The notes: generated from the letters alone by a model not told the origin. DNA of 64,000 nt from Agapetus fuscipes (GCA_951799405.1 OX637343.1:18392524-18456523); one strand, 5' to 3'; positions 1-10,635 are shown, numbered from the stretch's first letter. Made by a program: numbers and translations.

Positions 1-52
1 TATGTAGATTTACAATCAACTTGTGTCAGGTTTGCTTCAGTTCACTCACAGC

Positions 53-784
53 CTTTTTGGGCTGTCCACATCCACGTGGAGTCCTGGCATGCAATATGTA
101 TATTTTTGGGCTGTCCACATCCACGTGGAGTCCTGGCATGCAATATGTATATTTTTGGGCTGTCCACATCCACGTGGAGTCCTGGCATGCAATATGCATA
201 TTTTTGGGCTGTCCACATCCACGTGGAGTCCTGGCATGCAATATGTATATTTTTGGGCTGTCCACATCCACGTGGAGTCCTGGCATGCAATATGTATATT
301 TTTGGGCTGTCCACATCCACGTGGAGTCCTGGCATGCAATATGTATATTTTTGGGCTGTCCACATCCACGTGGAGTCCTGGCATGCAATATGTATATTTT
401 TGGGCTGTCCACATCCACGTGGAGTCCTGGCATGCAATATGTATATTTTTGGGCTGTCCACATCCACGTGGAGTCCTGGCATGCAATATGCATATTTTTG
501 GGCTGTCCACATCCACGTGGAGTCCTGGCATGCAATATGTATATTTTTGGGCTGTCCACATCCACGTGGAGTCCTGGCATGCAATATGTATATTTTTGGG
601 CTGTCCACATCCACGTGGAGTCCTGGCATGCAATATGTATATTTTTGGGCTGTCCACATCCACGTGGAGTCCTGGCATGCAATATGCATATTTTTGGGCT
701 GTCCACATCCACGTGGAGTCCTGGCATGCAATATGTATATTTTTGGGCTGTCCACATCCACGTGGAGTCCTGGCATGTAATATG
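53..784. repeat. Minisatellite, 49-bp unit, 15 copies
   Basis: Fifteen head-to-tail copies, starting every 49 bases from 62 to 748. Copies are almost identical; a TGTATA/TGCATA variant marks copies 3, 9 and 13. Each unit carries the palindrome TCCACGTGGA, whose core CACGTG is a canonical E-box. Because 49 is not a multiple of three and the unit lacks stops, long open frames appear on both strands; these are artefacts of the repeat. Confidence 0.97.
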
Positions 785-984
785 TTTATTTTTATTTTAC
801 ATATTCAGTCGTGATTTCACTGTAACTGAAATTGTAACTCTTAATTGAAACTGTAACTCATGCCGCTAGGGGTGGCCAGAACCTCTGCAGATTTGCCTAT
901 TTTTTTTCCTATTCTTGCAAACCTTTTTCAATTCATTCATATCCATCACTTATGTCATAGATGTTTTGCTTTTACATTCGCTTT

Positions 985-1026
985 GTACCCCACAGATCGT
1001 GTACCCCACAGATCGTGTACCCCATG
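985..1026. repeat. Short tandem repeat, 16-bp unit
   Basis: About 2.6 copies of a 16-base unit, GTACCCCACAGATCGT, lie in otherwise unremarkable sequence between the 49-bp minisatellite and a FamA copy. Confidence 0.8.
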
Positions 1027-1054
1027 ATTTCACAAATTGCCTAATTTTGTCAGT

Positions 1055-1296
1055 TCCTTGACTTATGTGTTGGTAAGGCTGACCCCCCATGCTGTAAAAA
1101 CTTGATTCACTTTTGCCAACGCCACCTCGGTTTCAGGGAAAGGCGGCAGCAATTGCAAAGTTTATGTTCATGTGAAGTTTGGTTTATTTTGTGAGTAGAT
1201 ATGCAGCAGGTGTAAGCGCGAACTTGCATGCGCCTGCTTGTGGGCATGCATTGAATATGAGCCTAAAATGTCAATAAGTCTTTGCAACTAGATTAT
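1055..1296 (+). repeat. FamA copy (LINE 3' UTR)
   Basis: Nearly full FamA repeat. It opens with CCTTGACTTAT, contains TTTGCCAACGCCACC and a CAGGGAAAGGCGGC block, then GTAAGCGCGAACTT, and ends near GCAACTAGATTATA. It is diverged from the other copies and so appears old. Confidence 0.85.
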
Positions 1297-1392
1297 AAAT
1301 TCCCACATAATGGACTCAGAACATTTTTGAATTTGGAGCCTCAGTTTTCACAAGAAATGATTAGGTACCAGCCCCTCCTAAATGCATCTGTC

Positions 1393-1968
1393 GTCCACAG
1401 CCTGCCAGGCAGTGAGTTGCAGACTAGATAAATGTTGGGGGTCCACAGCCTGCCAGGCAGTGAGTTGCAGACTAGATAAATGTTGGGGGTCCACAGCCTG
1501 CCAGGCAGTGAGTTGCAGACTAGATAAATGTTGGGGGTCCACAGCCTGCCAGGCAGTGAGTTGCAGACTAGATAAATGTTGGGGGTCCACAGCCTGCCAG
1601 GCAGTGAGTTGCAGACTAGATAAATGTTGGGGGTCCACAGCCTGCCAGGCAGTGAGTTGCAGACTAGATAAATGTTGGGGGTCCACAGCCTGCCAGGCAG
1701 TGAGTTGCAGACTAGATAAATGTTGGGGGTCCACAGCCTGCCAGGCAGTGAGTTGCAGACTAGATAAATGTTGGGGGTCCACAGCCTGCCAGGCAGTGAG
1801 TTGCAGACTAGATAAATGTTGGGGGTCCACAGCCTGCCAGGCAGTGAGTTGCAGACTAGATAAATGTTGGGGGTCCACAGCCTGCCAGGCAGTGAGTTGC
1901 AGACTAGATAAATGTTGGGGGTCCACAGCCTGCCAGGCAGTGAGTTGCAGACTAGATAAATGTTGGGG
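1393..1968. repeat. Minisatellite, 48-bp unit, 12 copies
   Basis: Twelve copies at exact 48-base spacing, identical by eye. The unit includes the near-palindrome GCCTGCCAGGC. Since 48 is divisible by three, open frames repeat a 16-residue peptide on the minus strand, but nothing else suggests coding. The perfect homogeneity implies recent expansion. Confidence 0.97.
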
Positions 1969-2774
1969 TTTCGTCTCGGGACCTCCAGAAGGTTGCAGCT
2001 GGTTTTCGCCATCTCAGCGTCAGCCCCTTGTGCTGATCTTGCCTGGTGTAAATAACATTATGGCAGTTTCTCCATTGAAGGCACGACGAGTTTGCTTGTA
2101 TCTTTACCCGGGGTGACGCTGCAGCTGCCATGAAACCGGTCATGTTAATTGTTCCACCGTGAGAGTTCCCTGCTTCCTGGCCGGCGTCTTCCTTGAATCC
2201 TTTCTTGTAGAATCACTTGTATAACTGTACAAGTATTTCCTCTCTCCACCTCCATGTTTTCCACGTTCAATAAGCCGGTCTATGTTTTATTGTTCTACCC
2301 ATTTCATTCACCTTAGGAAGTAATTGCCTCAATCTTCGTAGACAGAAGGGATTCTTAGTATTCACAATTTTTCTTCGTACCGTTACGAATATGCAGAATA
2401 TTGTGTATTTGTGTTTGGTTTGTCTGTGTGAGTGTAATAATAAGTCTCTTTAGAAATAAATCACTTAGTAGGTAACTTGTGATATAGTTTGTATTTGATA
2501 ATAATTTTTATTTGTTCGAGATAAATTGAATCGAATGTTCTGGTGAAGTCTAAAAAGGTGGTGTGTAGGGATTCTCCATGTTTCGAGAATGATCTTTATT
2601 TTTAGTATAAATTAAGGACCGAAATTTCATGTAGCGTCAGAAATCAATCAATCGTCGAACTAATGTGCAAATAAATGCGAAATCTATGGATGCATCACCG
2701 AAGGTTTTAATAAAAGTACCTACAACCTTTGGCCTCGATCAAACAAAAATAATTCAACAGTTCGTGGTTCTTCT
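1969..2774. other. No feature recognised
   Basis: Unique-looking AT-rich sequence. Open frames are short, and I see no repeat family, tRNA head or conserved protein motif. Confidence 0.5.
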
Positions 2775-2854
2775 TTGTAAAAGACACACGTCTCCTGAGG
2801 ACGTCGGATATGACTCCGACGAAACGTAGAGAAAATCGTTCTTCTCTTTTACAC
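2775..2854 (+). other. Hammerhead-like stem-loop motif
   Basis: The core is CTGAGGA, one extra C, a perfect 6-bp stem (GTCGGA/TCCGAC), then GAAACG. It is enclosed by a 9-bp outer stem, TGTAAAAGA at 2775 pairing with TCTTTTACA near 2846. The order resembles a hammerhead ribozyme core but has one nucleotide too many before stem II. The same arrangement recurs elsewhere in the window, once just after a Penelope-like coding end. Confidence 0.4.
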
Positions 2855-2944
2855 GGTCAGTAAAATCCGTTTTTTTCATTCTATATAATGTGCAAATGCC
2901 GCAGTAAACAGAACCCTCCTAAAGACATAACAATACTTACCTAC

Positions 2945-3135
2945 ATCGTATTGGTTCCTTGACTAATATATTGGTGTGAGGCTGATCAGTTGATTACCCA
3001 TGCTATACAAACATGTTTCAATTTTGCCAATGCCACCCCGCTTCAAGGAAAGGCGGCAGGAGTTGCTTGGTTTGCGTACATGACGTGAGATTTGGTTTAT
3101 TTTTTAGTAAGCAGGTACACATGACATGCACCATC
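2945..3135 (+). repeat. FamA copy, 3' truncated
   Basis: Begins TTCCTTGACTAATATATTGG and keeps the TTTTGCCAATGCCACCCC and AAGGAAAGGCGGCAGG blocks. It loses similarity after about 3135, so the tail is missing. Confidence 0.8.
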
Positions 3136-3825
3136 GAACCTAGCGGGCATTGATCGCAACCGTTCTGCCACCTGGTGACCTGAGTAGGTACTAGAATAGC
3201 TGAAATCGCGTCAAATCGCTCCAGTATCTTCAGAAGATTCTGGAACACCTGTATCTTGGTCTTCTCCTGACTTCTCATCTCTACAAATCACCACAATCTG
3301 AGCACTCACATACTACCCAAGTTTTTACCATTTTATTAATGCTTTTTTTGTCACAAGTGAACTTGTTTCTGTAGATAGGGATATAATGAATATTGTAATG
3401 AGGCTTCGTTTTCTTCCGCCCAACATGTCACATTGCATCAGCTGCATATAATATTTACAACAACTACGTCGGCTTATCAAGTTCTACATTTTCAACACGA
3501 TGGCCTTTTGAACTAGAACCATAGATATAAGTAGATAACCGACGGCTTTGTGGATACGTCATTGGTATCCAATGCGGCGGATATTATTTCCTCTACAACT
3601 CGAGACTTTTTCATTTATTACTTCTGTGATATAATGTCGGATGCACGCTGACACAGTGTGAACAAAGCTCTCTCAACATCTTTGAAATCAAAACTCTTCG
3701 GCGCATGATTTTGGCCGAATAAAGGACGGGGAACTGTCGAGGGAGATGCAACTCTGAACTATAACTACGCACCAAGATGTTGGTAATAATAAATAACACT
3801 AGGAAGTTTTTTTTAGTGAGCGCTG
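3136..3825. other. No feature recognised
   Basis: No recognisable gene or repeat. Open frames of 60-86 residues here show no family motif. Confidence 0.5.
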
Positions 3826-4090
3826 TTTTTGTATGAATCCCACCTTAAGAGCCCTCTGCGAGCTTGGTCTCGTCGCTATAGATAGCGCCAATTCTCAAGC
3901 AAGACCCAGTTGCTGTAAGGTTGGATGAACGTTTGGTGACCGGTCTTTGGTAAAGGTATATGAATTTTTCAACCCGAGCATATTTGAAAATATACGTGGT
4001 ATATTTTATGTGCTTCGCCGGGATCTAAGCCCACAACCTTCCATTTACGAGTCCGAAGCGTTAGCTTAACACTAGATTACGGACCGGTCA
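3826..4090 (-). mobile_element. S2 SINE (tRNA-Gln-derived)
   Basis: Minus-strand copy. The tRNA head is at 4025-4090 (GGACCGGTCCGTAATC, box-B-like element before the GCGAAGCAC joint), followed by the ATATTTTCAAAT body, the AACTGGGTCTTGCTTG block and the GACCAAGCTCGCAGAGGG tail. The last 40 bases match the 3' end of the LINE at 42405, so this copy keeps the LINE-derived tail. Confidence 0.85.
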
Positions 4091-4091
4091 C

Positions 4092-4350
4092 AAATGTGGT
4101 CCGTCAATAAAAGTCAGCATTGGCTGCGTCAAATCCAGCGAATGGACCATAGGAGCCTGGACAAGATGGTTGTGGTGACGGACCAAAGGGAAGTAGGGCA
4201 GCTGCACGGAGTGGTGGTGGACTGGCGTGCGGTAGGAGCATGGGACTTCAGGAGAAAAGCCAAGGATAGGCAGCGGTGGCTGCGGTTGGTCAAGGAGGCC
4301 ATAATCTACCCCAGGTTGTCGTGGCAGTGATGACGATGACACACTCATGT
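4092..4350 (+). pseudogene. LINE 3' end remnant (RTE-like reverse transcriptase C-terminus)
   Basis: The plus frame reads a short stretch typical of the C-terminus of animal endonuclease/reverse-transcriptase LINEs, with the block AKDRQRWLRLVKEA just before the stop. A TGATGACGATGAC trinucleotide-like tail follows, as in RTE-type LINE 3' ends. No reverse transcriptase core is present, so this is a strongly 5'-truncated, dead copy directly abutting the S2 SINE. The family call is a reading by eye; the sequence is too short for a firm clade. Confidence 0.55.
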
Positions 4351-4738
4351 TTCTCGTATTCTTATTTATTGCAGGCCACGTGATGTATTTGGTTGAAAGT
4401 TGAAGTTGCCTTGAAATAGAAATGCTAAAAAAATGACCCGCAAATTTGAATTGTTGGCAGGAGGAGGGGGGAAGGGTATAAACTAAGTACAAACGCACTC
4501 GACTTCAGAAATGATCACCATTTTGAATGGCCTTTTCGTCATTTATCGATGCTCTCGACAGTATTTCTTGTAAAAATTCAGGGCCGCTACTTCTGCGAGT
4601 GGATCCCAGTTAACATAATAACTTATAGTGTGGTCTCGCAGCGGCCCTGCCCGAATATGATGATAACATGAGCAGTAGGTACAAAATTACAATGGTTGTA
4701 TTTTTTTGAAGGAAAAAGGTCATTAAGCACGGCGTGGT

Positions 4739-4776
4739 CAGGTACGTCAGGTACGTCAGGTACGTCAGGTACCCGG
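4739..4776. repeat. 9-bp tandem repeat
   Basis: Four copies of GTACGTCAG in a row; each contains the palindrome TACGTA or ACGT core. Confidence 0.85.
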
Positions 4777-4779
4777 GCA

Positions 4780-5465
4780 GGGCGGCCAGAGGACAGGCAG
4801 GGCCGCGCATTCCTCGCTAGCCGTTGCAGGATGGCTGCGAGCTATGACCAGGGCTGCCACCCAGCAACCAGCAATACCGGCTGCTCAGTGAGGGACCGCG
4901 AATACTCGCTATTATTCGGCATTACTCCGTCTTTTTTTTATAAAAATACAAATAAAATTTTATAAGAATAGCTGCATTATTCGATATTCGACTAGTAGTT
5001 GTCTGAAATGAACTTTCATTGAAAAAAAATGTATACATTTAAAAATAATAAAACTTTTCACACTAAACGTATTCTGCTCGGTTAGGTTTGTTTTTTATTC
5101 AAAGTTTTCGTACATAAAGTACTAGACTTAAGATCTGGCATTGGGTGAAAAAACATAAAAAAAAAACTGGACAAAATTTGTTCGCCGTGAAAAGGCATTT
5201 TAACAAGTAAATTATTGGAATGTTTATTTTTTTAATGTCGAATAATAATGCCGAGTTATTCGGTACTCTTCATAAGAGATGGCGATTAGTCGGTATTCGA
5301 CTATTTGCTATAACCACAGTTCACGGCATCTCTTCTCAGACTTCTATTAACGATGTGTAGTATTGTATATTTGAGAACTACCGAGTTTTCAATAATGATC
5401 CTTCCTGTCAGTTCCACACGCCACATGTGATTTTTTCGCGGCCAGCGCGATAAAAAGGTGTATTC
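4780..5465. other. No gene recognised
   Basis: AT-rich sequence without a supported gene. Some GGGCCGC/GCGGCCC palindromic bits near 4579-4650 and 4798 hint at a decayed DNA transposon, but no target duplication was found. Confidence 0.4.
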
Positions 5466-5541
5466 TATTTGCAGCTTAGTTGCGTTGCTTTTTGCGTTGC
5501 TTTTTGCGTTGCTTTTTGCGTTGCTTTTTGCGTTCCTTTTG
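5466..5541 (+). repeat. S1 tail fragment expanded into a 12-bp tandem repeat
   Basis: GCAGCTTAGTTGCGTTGC is the S1 3' end. It runs straight into about five copies of GCGTTGCTTTTT. S1 tails elsewhere show shorter versions of the same GTTGC/TTTTTGCG pattern, so the SINE terminus seems to seed the array. Confidence 0.75.
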
Positions 5542-5690
5542 ACTTATGGGTTGATATGAAGCTGACTACCTTATTGTAAAAAATGTTTTATTTGGCCAAT
5601 GTCACCCCTGCTCAGAGAAGGGCCCAAGAGTTGCAAGGTTTATGTTTATTTGAGATTTGGAACTTACATGCAGTGCCTATGAACGAACGG
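5541..5690 (+). repeat. FamA copy, 3' truncated
   Basis: Starts TTTTGACTTATGGGTTGATATG and has the TTGGCCAATGTCACCCC and AGAGTTGCAAGGTTTATG blocks. The CATGCGGCATGTG and tail segments are missing. Confidence 0.8.
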
Positions 5691-5712
5691 TAAGTATGGA
5701 TCTTGAATGCTG

Positions 5713-6066
5713 ATATATCTGAACAAAAAAACGCAACTACGCAACTAAGCTACACATATAGTGTAACTTCTTGCCGCGTTATCCCCGAAGGGGTCGCATG
5801 TGGCGAGTTGAACCTATTTATTTTTACAGGTAAGGGGGCCGGCCTTACGCCAACCACTTCAGTTGAAGTGGAGGTTTCCCAACTCCCGAGAGTGCTGGTA
5901 CTCATTTCTTGTGAAGGCTGAGTAAACCTTGCCGGTATTTTATTTTGGGGTTTGAAATAAACACCGAAACGGGAAATCATTTCTGACACCCTCGGTGGGA
6001 TTCGAACCCGAGCTTTCGGCATGGAATGCAAGCACTCTACCACCTGAGCTATCGACCGAGCTTATA
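5713..6066 (-). mobile_element. S1 SINE, full length
   Basis: Complete minus-strand copy. The tRNA-like head lies at 5995-6066 with A-box GATAGCTCAGGTGGTAGAG and B-box GGGTTCGAATCC. The body follows, with CGGTGTTTATTTCAAACCCC, the short palindrome TTCAACTGAAGTGG and CACATGCGACCCCTTCGGGG, and the 3' end at 5713 is GTAGCTTAGTTGCG plus a variable GTTGCG/T-run tail. Confidence 0.93.
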
Positions 6067-6167
6067 GTTAACATTTCTCTTGGCGGGATGACGTCACAGG
6101 TCCAGAATTTAAGTCCAAATTTATTCATAAATACTCTTATTTAGGTAGGTACTATTGAAATAATATT

Positions 6168-6245
6168 TCGGGATGAGGTCCGACCATTCCTGAATTTGTA
6201 ACTTTATTCTTGGCGGGAAAACATCAGTCTTGTATGGGACCATCG
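6168..6245 (+). repeat. RepC fragment (5' half)
   Basis: GATGAGGTCCGACCATTCCTG, TTCTTGGCGGGAAAACATC and AGTCTTGTATGGGAC match the first half of RepC, whose fullest copy is 56408-56562. It breaks off just before the large palindrome. Confidence 0.65.
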
Positions 6246-6267
6246 ATATATAGAACTGGATGGGCTG

Positions 6268-6556
6268 ATGGGGCTTCCACACGCTTGCCAACCCATCACA
6301 AGTCAAGCGCACAGTGTGTCGTCTAGAACATGCTAGCTGGACAAATTTTTGTCTAATGGACTAATTTTGTCCAGCTAGCATGTTCTAGACGACACACTGT
6401 GCGCTTAGCTACAAGCCAAGTGAGCAGTGTGTCGTCTAGAACATGCTAGCTGGACAAAATTAGTCCATTAGATAAAATTTTGTCCAGCTAGCATGTTCTA
6501 GACGACACACTGTGCGCTTGACTTGTGATGGGTTGGCAAGCGTGTGGAAGCCCCAT
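6268..6556. repeat. 289-bp palindrome built of two smaller palindromes
   Basis: Outer arms 6268-6411 and 6413-6556 are inverted copies, from ATGGGGCTTCCACACGCTTG at one end to its complement at the other. Each arm contains a second, near-perfect palindrome about 100 bases long, with four alternating copies of a block CACAGTGTGTCGTCTAGAAC through CTAGCTGGACAAA. Probably a foldback DNA element. No coding potential; no target duplication identified. Confidence 0.93.
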
Positions 6557-6576
6557 GAGAAATCAATACGTTGAGA

Positions 6577-6735
6577 ATTAGAAATACGCTACCCCACTCA
6601 TCATACAAAAATCCAATTTCAGTCTTTCAGTAACCTTCCAACTGTCAACAGGTGTGTTACCTAATTGGAAAAAAATCCATATAAATGCCAAACTGGGTAT
6701 TTTCTAAACGTGCCAACAAAAGGGAGTAAATGTGT
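6577..6735 (+). repeat. RepB copy
   Basis: Contains GCTACCCCACTCATCATAC, then AACCTTCCAACTGTCAACAG and CCTAATTGGAAA. The first block recurs at 32317 and the second at 33590. The origin of the repeat is unknown. Confidence 0.7.
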
Positions 6736-6979
6736 TATAGAACATGGAATAATATTTCACTTTAATCAATATTCTATATGATTACGTTGATAAAATTTAT
6801 TTTTTGTTTGTCGACATATTTTGTTCACGAAAGTGACAGCCATTTCTAGAACTAGTGATGTTCAAATATATAGGTACTTGCTTCTTCAAGTATGTAACTT
6901 CTATGCTCGCGGTAATAGATACTTGTGAAAATCATTCCGTACACAACTACACAATGAGGTCGGAACATTTTAAATTCGG

Positions 6980-7235
6980 AATTTATCAGATATTTTAATA
7001 CTTTCAACAACACTACTAGCAAGTCCGTTGCCATGGTGATTCCATGGTGATGTGTAAATAGATTGAAGACGGAGTAGAGACACGTTGCTTACATAGAAAA
7101 TAACAAAAACATTTCATATGTCGTGAGCGAGACAGCACTATTAACAATGTATGGTGTCAAAGACGTTGCATCATGTCGATTGGTACTAAATCACATACAT
7201 AGCCCTTCCATTGAATATACTTCCATGTATGGGAC
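6980..7235 (+). repeat. RepF copy
   Basis: Matches 34350-34632 over about 250 bases: TTTCAACAACACTA, GACGGAGTAGAGACAC, GTGAGCGAGACA and AGCCCTTCCATTGAATA have counterparts there in the same order. Unclassified dispersed repeat. Confidence 0.65.
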
Positions 7236-7310
7236 TACCGTCTTTAGCAGCCACTAAATATTTTATTGCCTTTTTCTTAGCAACCCGGCCGGGTGACGAG
7301 GTATATATTT
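7236..7310 (+). repeat. RepC fragment (3' half)
   Basis: TTCTTAGCAACCCGGCCGGG and TGACGA match the end of RepC. The palindrome CCCGGCCGGG is the family hallmark. Confidence 0.65.
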
Positions 7311-8023
7311 CGCGCCCTTTTCAATGTTTCTACCTCATAAAATATATTTATTTATAACAAAAAAAAAACAAATTTAGAATTACGGTAGATGTAGCGAATA
7401 CCGGTTTATTTGCTAGAACCGAAAAAATATTTCATTCCCCATCCTTGATAATGGCTTTAGAGAAGAGCCAATGAGAAAAAGTTCTGTACACAGCTCAGCC
7501 CGCGTTACGAATCATTGTTCGGCGCTCTCCTTCAATTTCGTGCGTTGATCATTTGTGCTCACATCACTCAAAGTCAAAGATGTTTTTAACTTTGGAACTA
7601 GGAGGTACATCCAAGTAGGTAGTTGGTTCGTTTTTTGAATTTCTCAAATGGGGTGACCGTATATCTAAGATTGATTTGTAATGGAATATATTCTGTAAGA
7701 GACCCTTCCCTAGATTTTTTAAAACTCTGGGTCTATTACACTTGTGAAAGCTTACTGGGATTGTTTGTATTTCAATTTTTAATGTATTTCTTCTTTTAAG
7801 GTATATATTATAGATAATATACCATCAAGGCTTATTATTATAACAAAGGCATTCTTAGCTCACCTATGTTTCAAATAAAAGCAATAAATACCTAGAACTA
7901 GATACTCGTGAAATAAAAAACGCTATTTCGTCGCAAAATGTGTCCCTACATTAAAATATCTGAACCAGCAATAAATAATATAATCCTGCGAAACTTGATG
8001 CTAGTTTTTGATAAATAGATATT
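7311..8023. other. No feature recognised
   Basis: AT-rich sequence with no open frame of note and no recognised repeat. Confidence 0.45.
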
Positions 8024-8290
8024 ATGTGTGTGGACGAGAGAGGCTGGACACTGAGGTCAACTCAAACAATTGGTAGCACGCTGGAGCTTCCGAGGAGAAA
8101 CCCGACTACCGTATTTGGTGATCGTGCTTTCCGTGTTGCTGCGCCCATGGCCTGGAACTCATTGCCAGCAGGACTGCGGACAACAGAAAAAGAGGCAGCT
8201 TTCAGAAGGGTCCTGAAAACTCATTTATTCATACAATCTTCAGCGCCTTTGGGATGACCAACGGTCATGAAAAGGCGCAGAAAAAAATTA
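8024..8290 (+). pseudogene. LINE 3' fragment (CR1/L2-like reverse transcriptase C-terminus)
   Basis: A 77-residue open frame ends in the block FGDRAFRVAAPMAWNSLP followed by a FRRVLKTHLF segment. This is the characteristic C-terminal tail of CR1/L2-type LINE reverse transcriptases. The same tail is at 42480 on the minus strand with the wording FGDRTFRFAGPMEWNRLP. Here only the last about 70 residues survive; the polymerase domain is gone, so it is a 5'-truncated dead copy. A short 3' UTR follows. Confidence 0.8.
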
Positions 8291-8337
8291 CCAAAAATAA
8301 TAATATGTTACATTGATGAAAAATTTGCAGTAAGGGA

Positions 8338-8480
8338 TCTGGTCGATGGCTCAGTCGGTAGAATGCTCGACGGCTAGTGTTCTCGTTTCTCGTTTTGGTG
8401 TTTGTTTCAAACTCAATGTTCAAACCCAAATATAAATACAGGGATTCTTCACACAGCCTTCACAAGAAATGAAAACCTTC
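8338..8480 (+). mobile_element. S1 SINE fragment, diverged
   Basis: A degraded head (GGTCGATGGCTCAGTCGGTA) is followed by a GTTTTGGTGTTTGTTTCAAAC segment and CAGCCTTCACAAGAAATGA. This is an old, internally deleted S1 relative. Confidence 0.6.
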
Positions 8481-8514
8481 CTAAGGAAATAAATGAAATT
8501 ATGCAATATAATAC

Positions 8515-9009
8515 GCAACGCAACTAAGCTACACATATAGTGTAACTTCTTGCCTGCGTTATCCCCGAAGGGGTCGCATGTGGCGCTTCGGGACCTATTT
8601 ATTTTTACAGGTAAGGGGGACGGCCTCACACCAACCACTTTCAATTGAAGTGGGGGTTTCCCAGCTCCCGGGGGGGCTGGTTCTCATTTCTTGTGAAGGC
8701 TGAGTAAACCTTTGAGATCGAACCCTTGCTCTCGGCATGGAATGCAAGCATTCTACCAATTGAGCTATCGACCTTTTTACGAGCTTGATCGTCGTCGCTA
8801 CAAAGCGCCAATACTCAAGCAAGACCCACTTGCTGTAAGGCTGGATGGATCTGTGGTGACCGGTCATTGGTAAAGGTTTTATGAATTTTTCAACCCGGCG
8901 AAGAGCAAATTTGAAAATATAAATGGTATATTTTTTGCGCTCCGCCGGGAATCGAACCCACAACCTTCCCATTCAGAGTCCGCAGTGTTACCACTGAGGA
9001 CCGGTCATA
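8515..9009 (-). mobile_element. S2-S1 heterodimeric SINE
   Basis: Read on the minus strand, an S2 SINE with its tRNA-Gln head (9009-8776) runs through GACGATCAAGCTCGTA and AAAA straight into the S1 tRNA head GGTCGATAGCTCAATTGG and the S1 body (8775-8515). The S1 part lacks about 80 bases between the B-box and GGTTTACTCAGCC. The same junction and deletion occur at 24547-24989, so this is an amplified composite and not a chance insertion. Confidence 0.9.
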
Positions 9010-9232
9010 TACGCACATTGAAAATATAAAAATGATAGTCTCTGTGTTTCCTTGTCCTCCATGATGATGACGTAGATTTGTAGAGCGCCGTATCGTGACT
9101 ACTCCACTGCAAGGTCCATATCATTTTCAGAAAATGTCCTACATTGCCGTATTTGATTTGGTCTAGAGCTAGACAGTCACTCTAGAATCTACGTCAGATC
9201 ATGTGTTGCGAGCGTGAATCGACATAGAAAAA

Positions 9233-9378
9233 TTATATCGTCCACCCGCCGGGTTGTTAGGTAAAAGGCACACAAATATTTAGCATTGGTTGCTAAGACG
9301 ACAGTCCCATGCAAGACTTAAACTTGCGCGCCGAAAAAAAAGTTTCAAATTCAATAATGCTCCGACCTCATTTGAAAA
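9233..9378 (-). repeat. RepC copy
   Basis: Nearly complete RepC on the minus strand: CAAATGAGGTCGGAGCATT, TCGGCGCGCAAG, TTGCATGGGACTGTCGTC, TTAGCAACCAATGC, and the end CCCGGCGGGTGGACGA. It matches 56408-56562 in order. The small open frames here are not genes. Confidence 0.75.
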
Positions 9379-10052
9379 CCGAACTCAGTGTCCAAAAACA
9401 AAAACAAAAGACGCTTTTCAAAAGAAATCATTCGAGCATGGAAGAAAACATGGTCATCCCATTCGAAGCGCACGGTAATGATCTCGGAGTTTTTTTCCAT
9501 CAAAAATTTTAAGAGCAATCTCTGCTTCCTCAAAGAGAACAACCACCTTCCTTTACATCCATCCACAAGGCTACATTATTTTCTTGTAACTATTTTTCAT
9601 TTCTTTGTGGTCCATTCGTTTCTCAAGCCGCAATGCTCTGATGACTTTTTGTTGCGGCAGGTAGGTATGCATTATACCTACCTGGCCAGCAATCATCCAA
9701 CCTAGGTACCCTGTAAGAAATTTGAAAAAAGAATAAAAAAGAACAATCTTTCACACTTGAAGTTAGTAGCGCTCCGATGAGCAATACACTTTATGCCTAC
9801 CAAGACAAATACCTGTAGATGTGATTCTGTTTTGTATTTTTAGTATCGAAAAGTAATGATTTTCCTCTGAAATAAAATAATTTCCGAGTTCTTCTTTAAG
9901 TGTACTGTGTATGTACTCCGTACTGAGTGATAATGGCGGATTTTGCGGTGATAAAGTATACTTTTGAAATACAATAAAATTGTGCTATTTTGCGGTTTTT
10001 ATTGTTCCAATGTGGAGACTTTCAGGTATCTACAGATACTTCCGAGGAAGTG
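9379..10052. other. No feature recognised
   Basis: No supported gene. An open frame of 105 residues crosses the RepC end and AT-rich sequence and shows no family motif. Confidence 0.45.
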
Positions 10053-10604
10053 TATTGCTAGGTAGTAGGTACCTATTCTTTCATGTACAATGTGTGCCTC
10101 TGAGTGGAGTTAATTATCTATTACTTACTTATAAGGATATTTTATTGCTAGGTAGTAGGTACCTACTCTTTCTCGTACAATATGTGCCTCTGAGTGGAGT
10201 TAATTATCTATTACTTACTTATAAGGATATTTTATTGCTAGGTAGTAAGTAGGTACCTACTCTTTCTCGTACAATATGTGCCTCTGAGTGGAGTTGATTA
10301 TCTATTACTTACTTATAAGGATATTTTATTGCTAGGTAGTAGGTACCTACTCTTTCTCGTACAATATGTGCCTCTGAGTGGAGTTGATTATCTATTACTT
10401 ACTTATAAGGATATTTTATTGCTAGGTAGTAGGTACCTACTCTTTCTCGTACAATATGTGCCTCTGAGTGGAGTTAATTATCTATTACTTACTTATAAGG
10501 ATATTTTATTGCTAGGTAGTAAGTAGGTACCTACTCTTTCTCGTACAATATGTGCCTCTGAGTGGAGTTGATTATCTATTACTTACTGATAAGGATATTT
10601 TATT
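10053..10604. repeat. Minisatellite, 90/94-bp unit, 6 copies
   Basis: Six copies with spacings 90, 94, 90, 90, 94. The extra four bases come from an AAGT insertion in GTAGTAAGTAGGTACCTAC. A GTTAATTAT/GTTGATTAT variant alternates between copies. The 94-base units shift the frame, so the open frames across it are not maintained. Confidence 0.95.
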
Positions 10605-10635
10605 TGGGAACACTCGTTCCTGTTATAATTATGTT

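Noticed and set aside
53..784. CRISPR-like regular repeats
   Set aside because: Units are contiguous without unique spacers, in eukaryotic DNA.
21..848. Long open frames of 220-275 residues on both strands
   Set aside because: Produced by the 49-bp minisatellite, whose length rotates the frame; the peptides are pure repeat.
1341..2116. Open frames of 182-244 residues
   Set aside because: Translations of the 48-bp minisatellite in three frames; no conserved protein outside the repeat.
4088..4498. 136-residue minus frame
   Set aside because: Antisense of a LINE end; no recognisable domain.
4579..4650. Possible 70-bp hAT fragment with CAGGGCCGC/GCGGCCCTG ends
   Set aside because: No target duplication and too short to place in a family.
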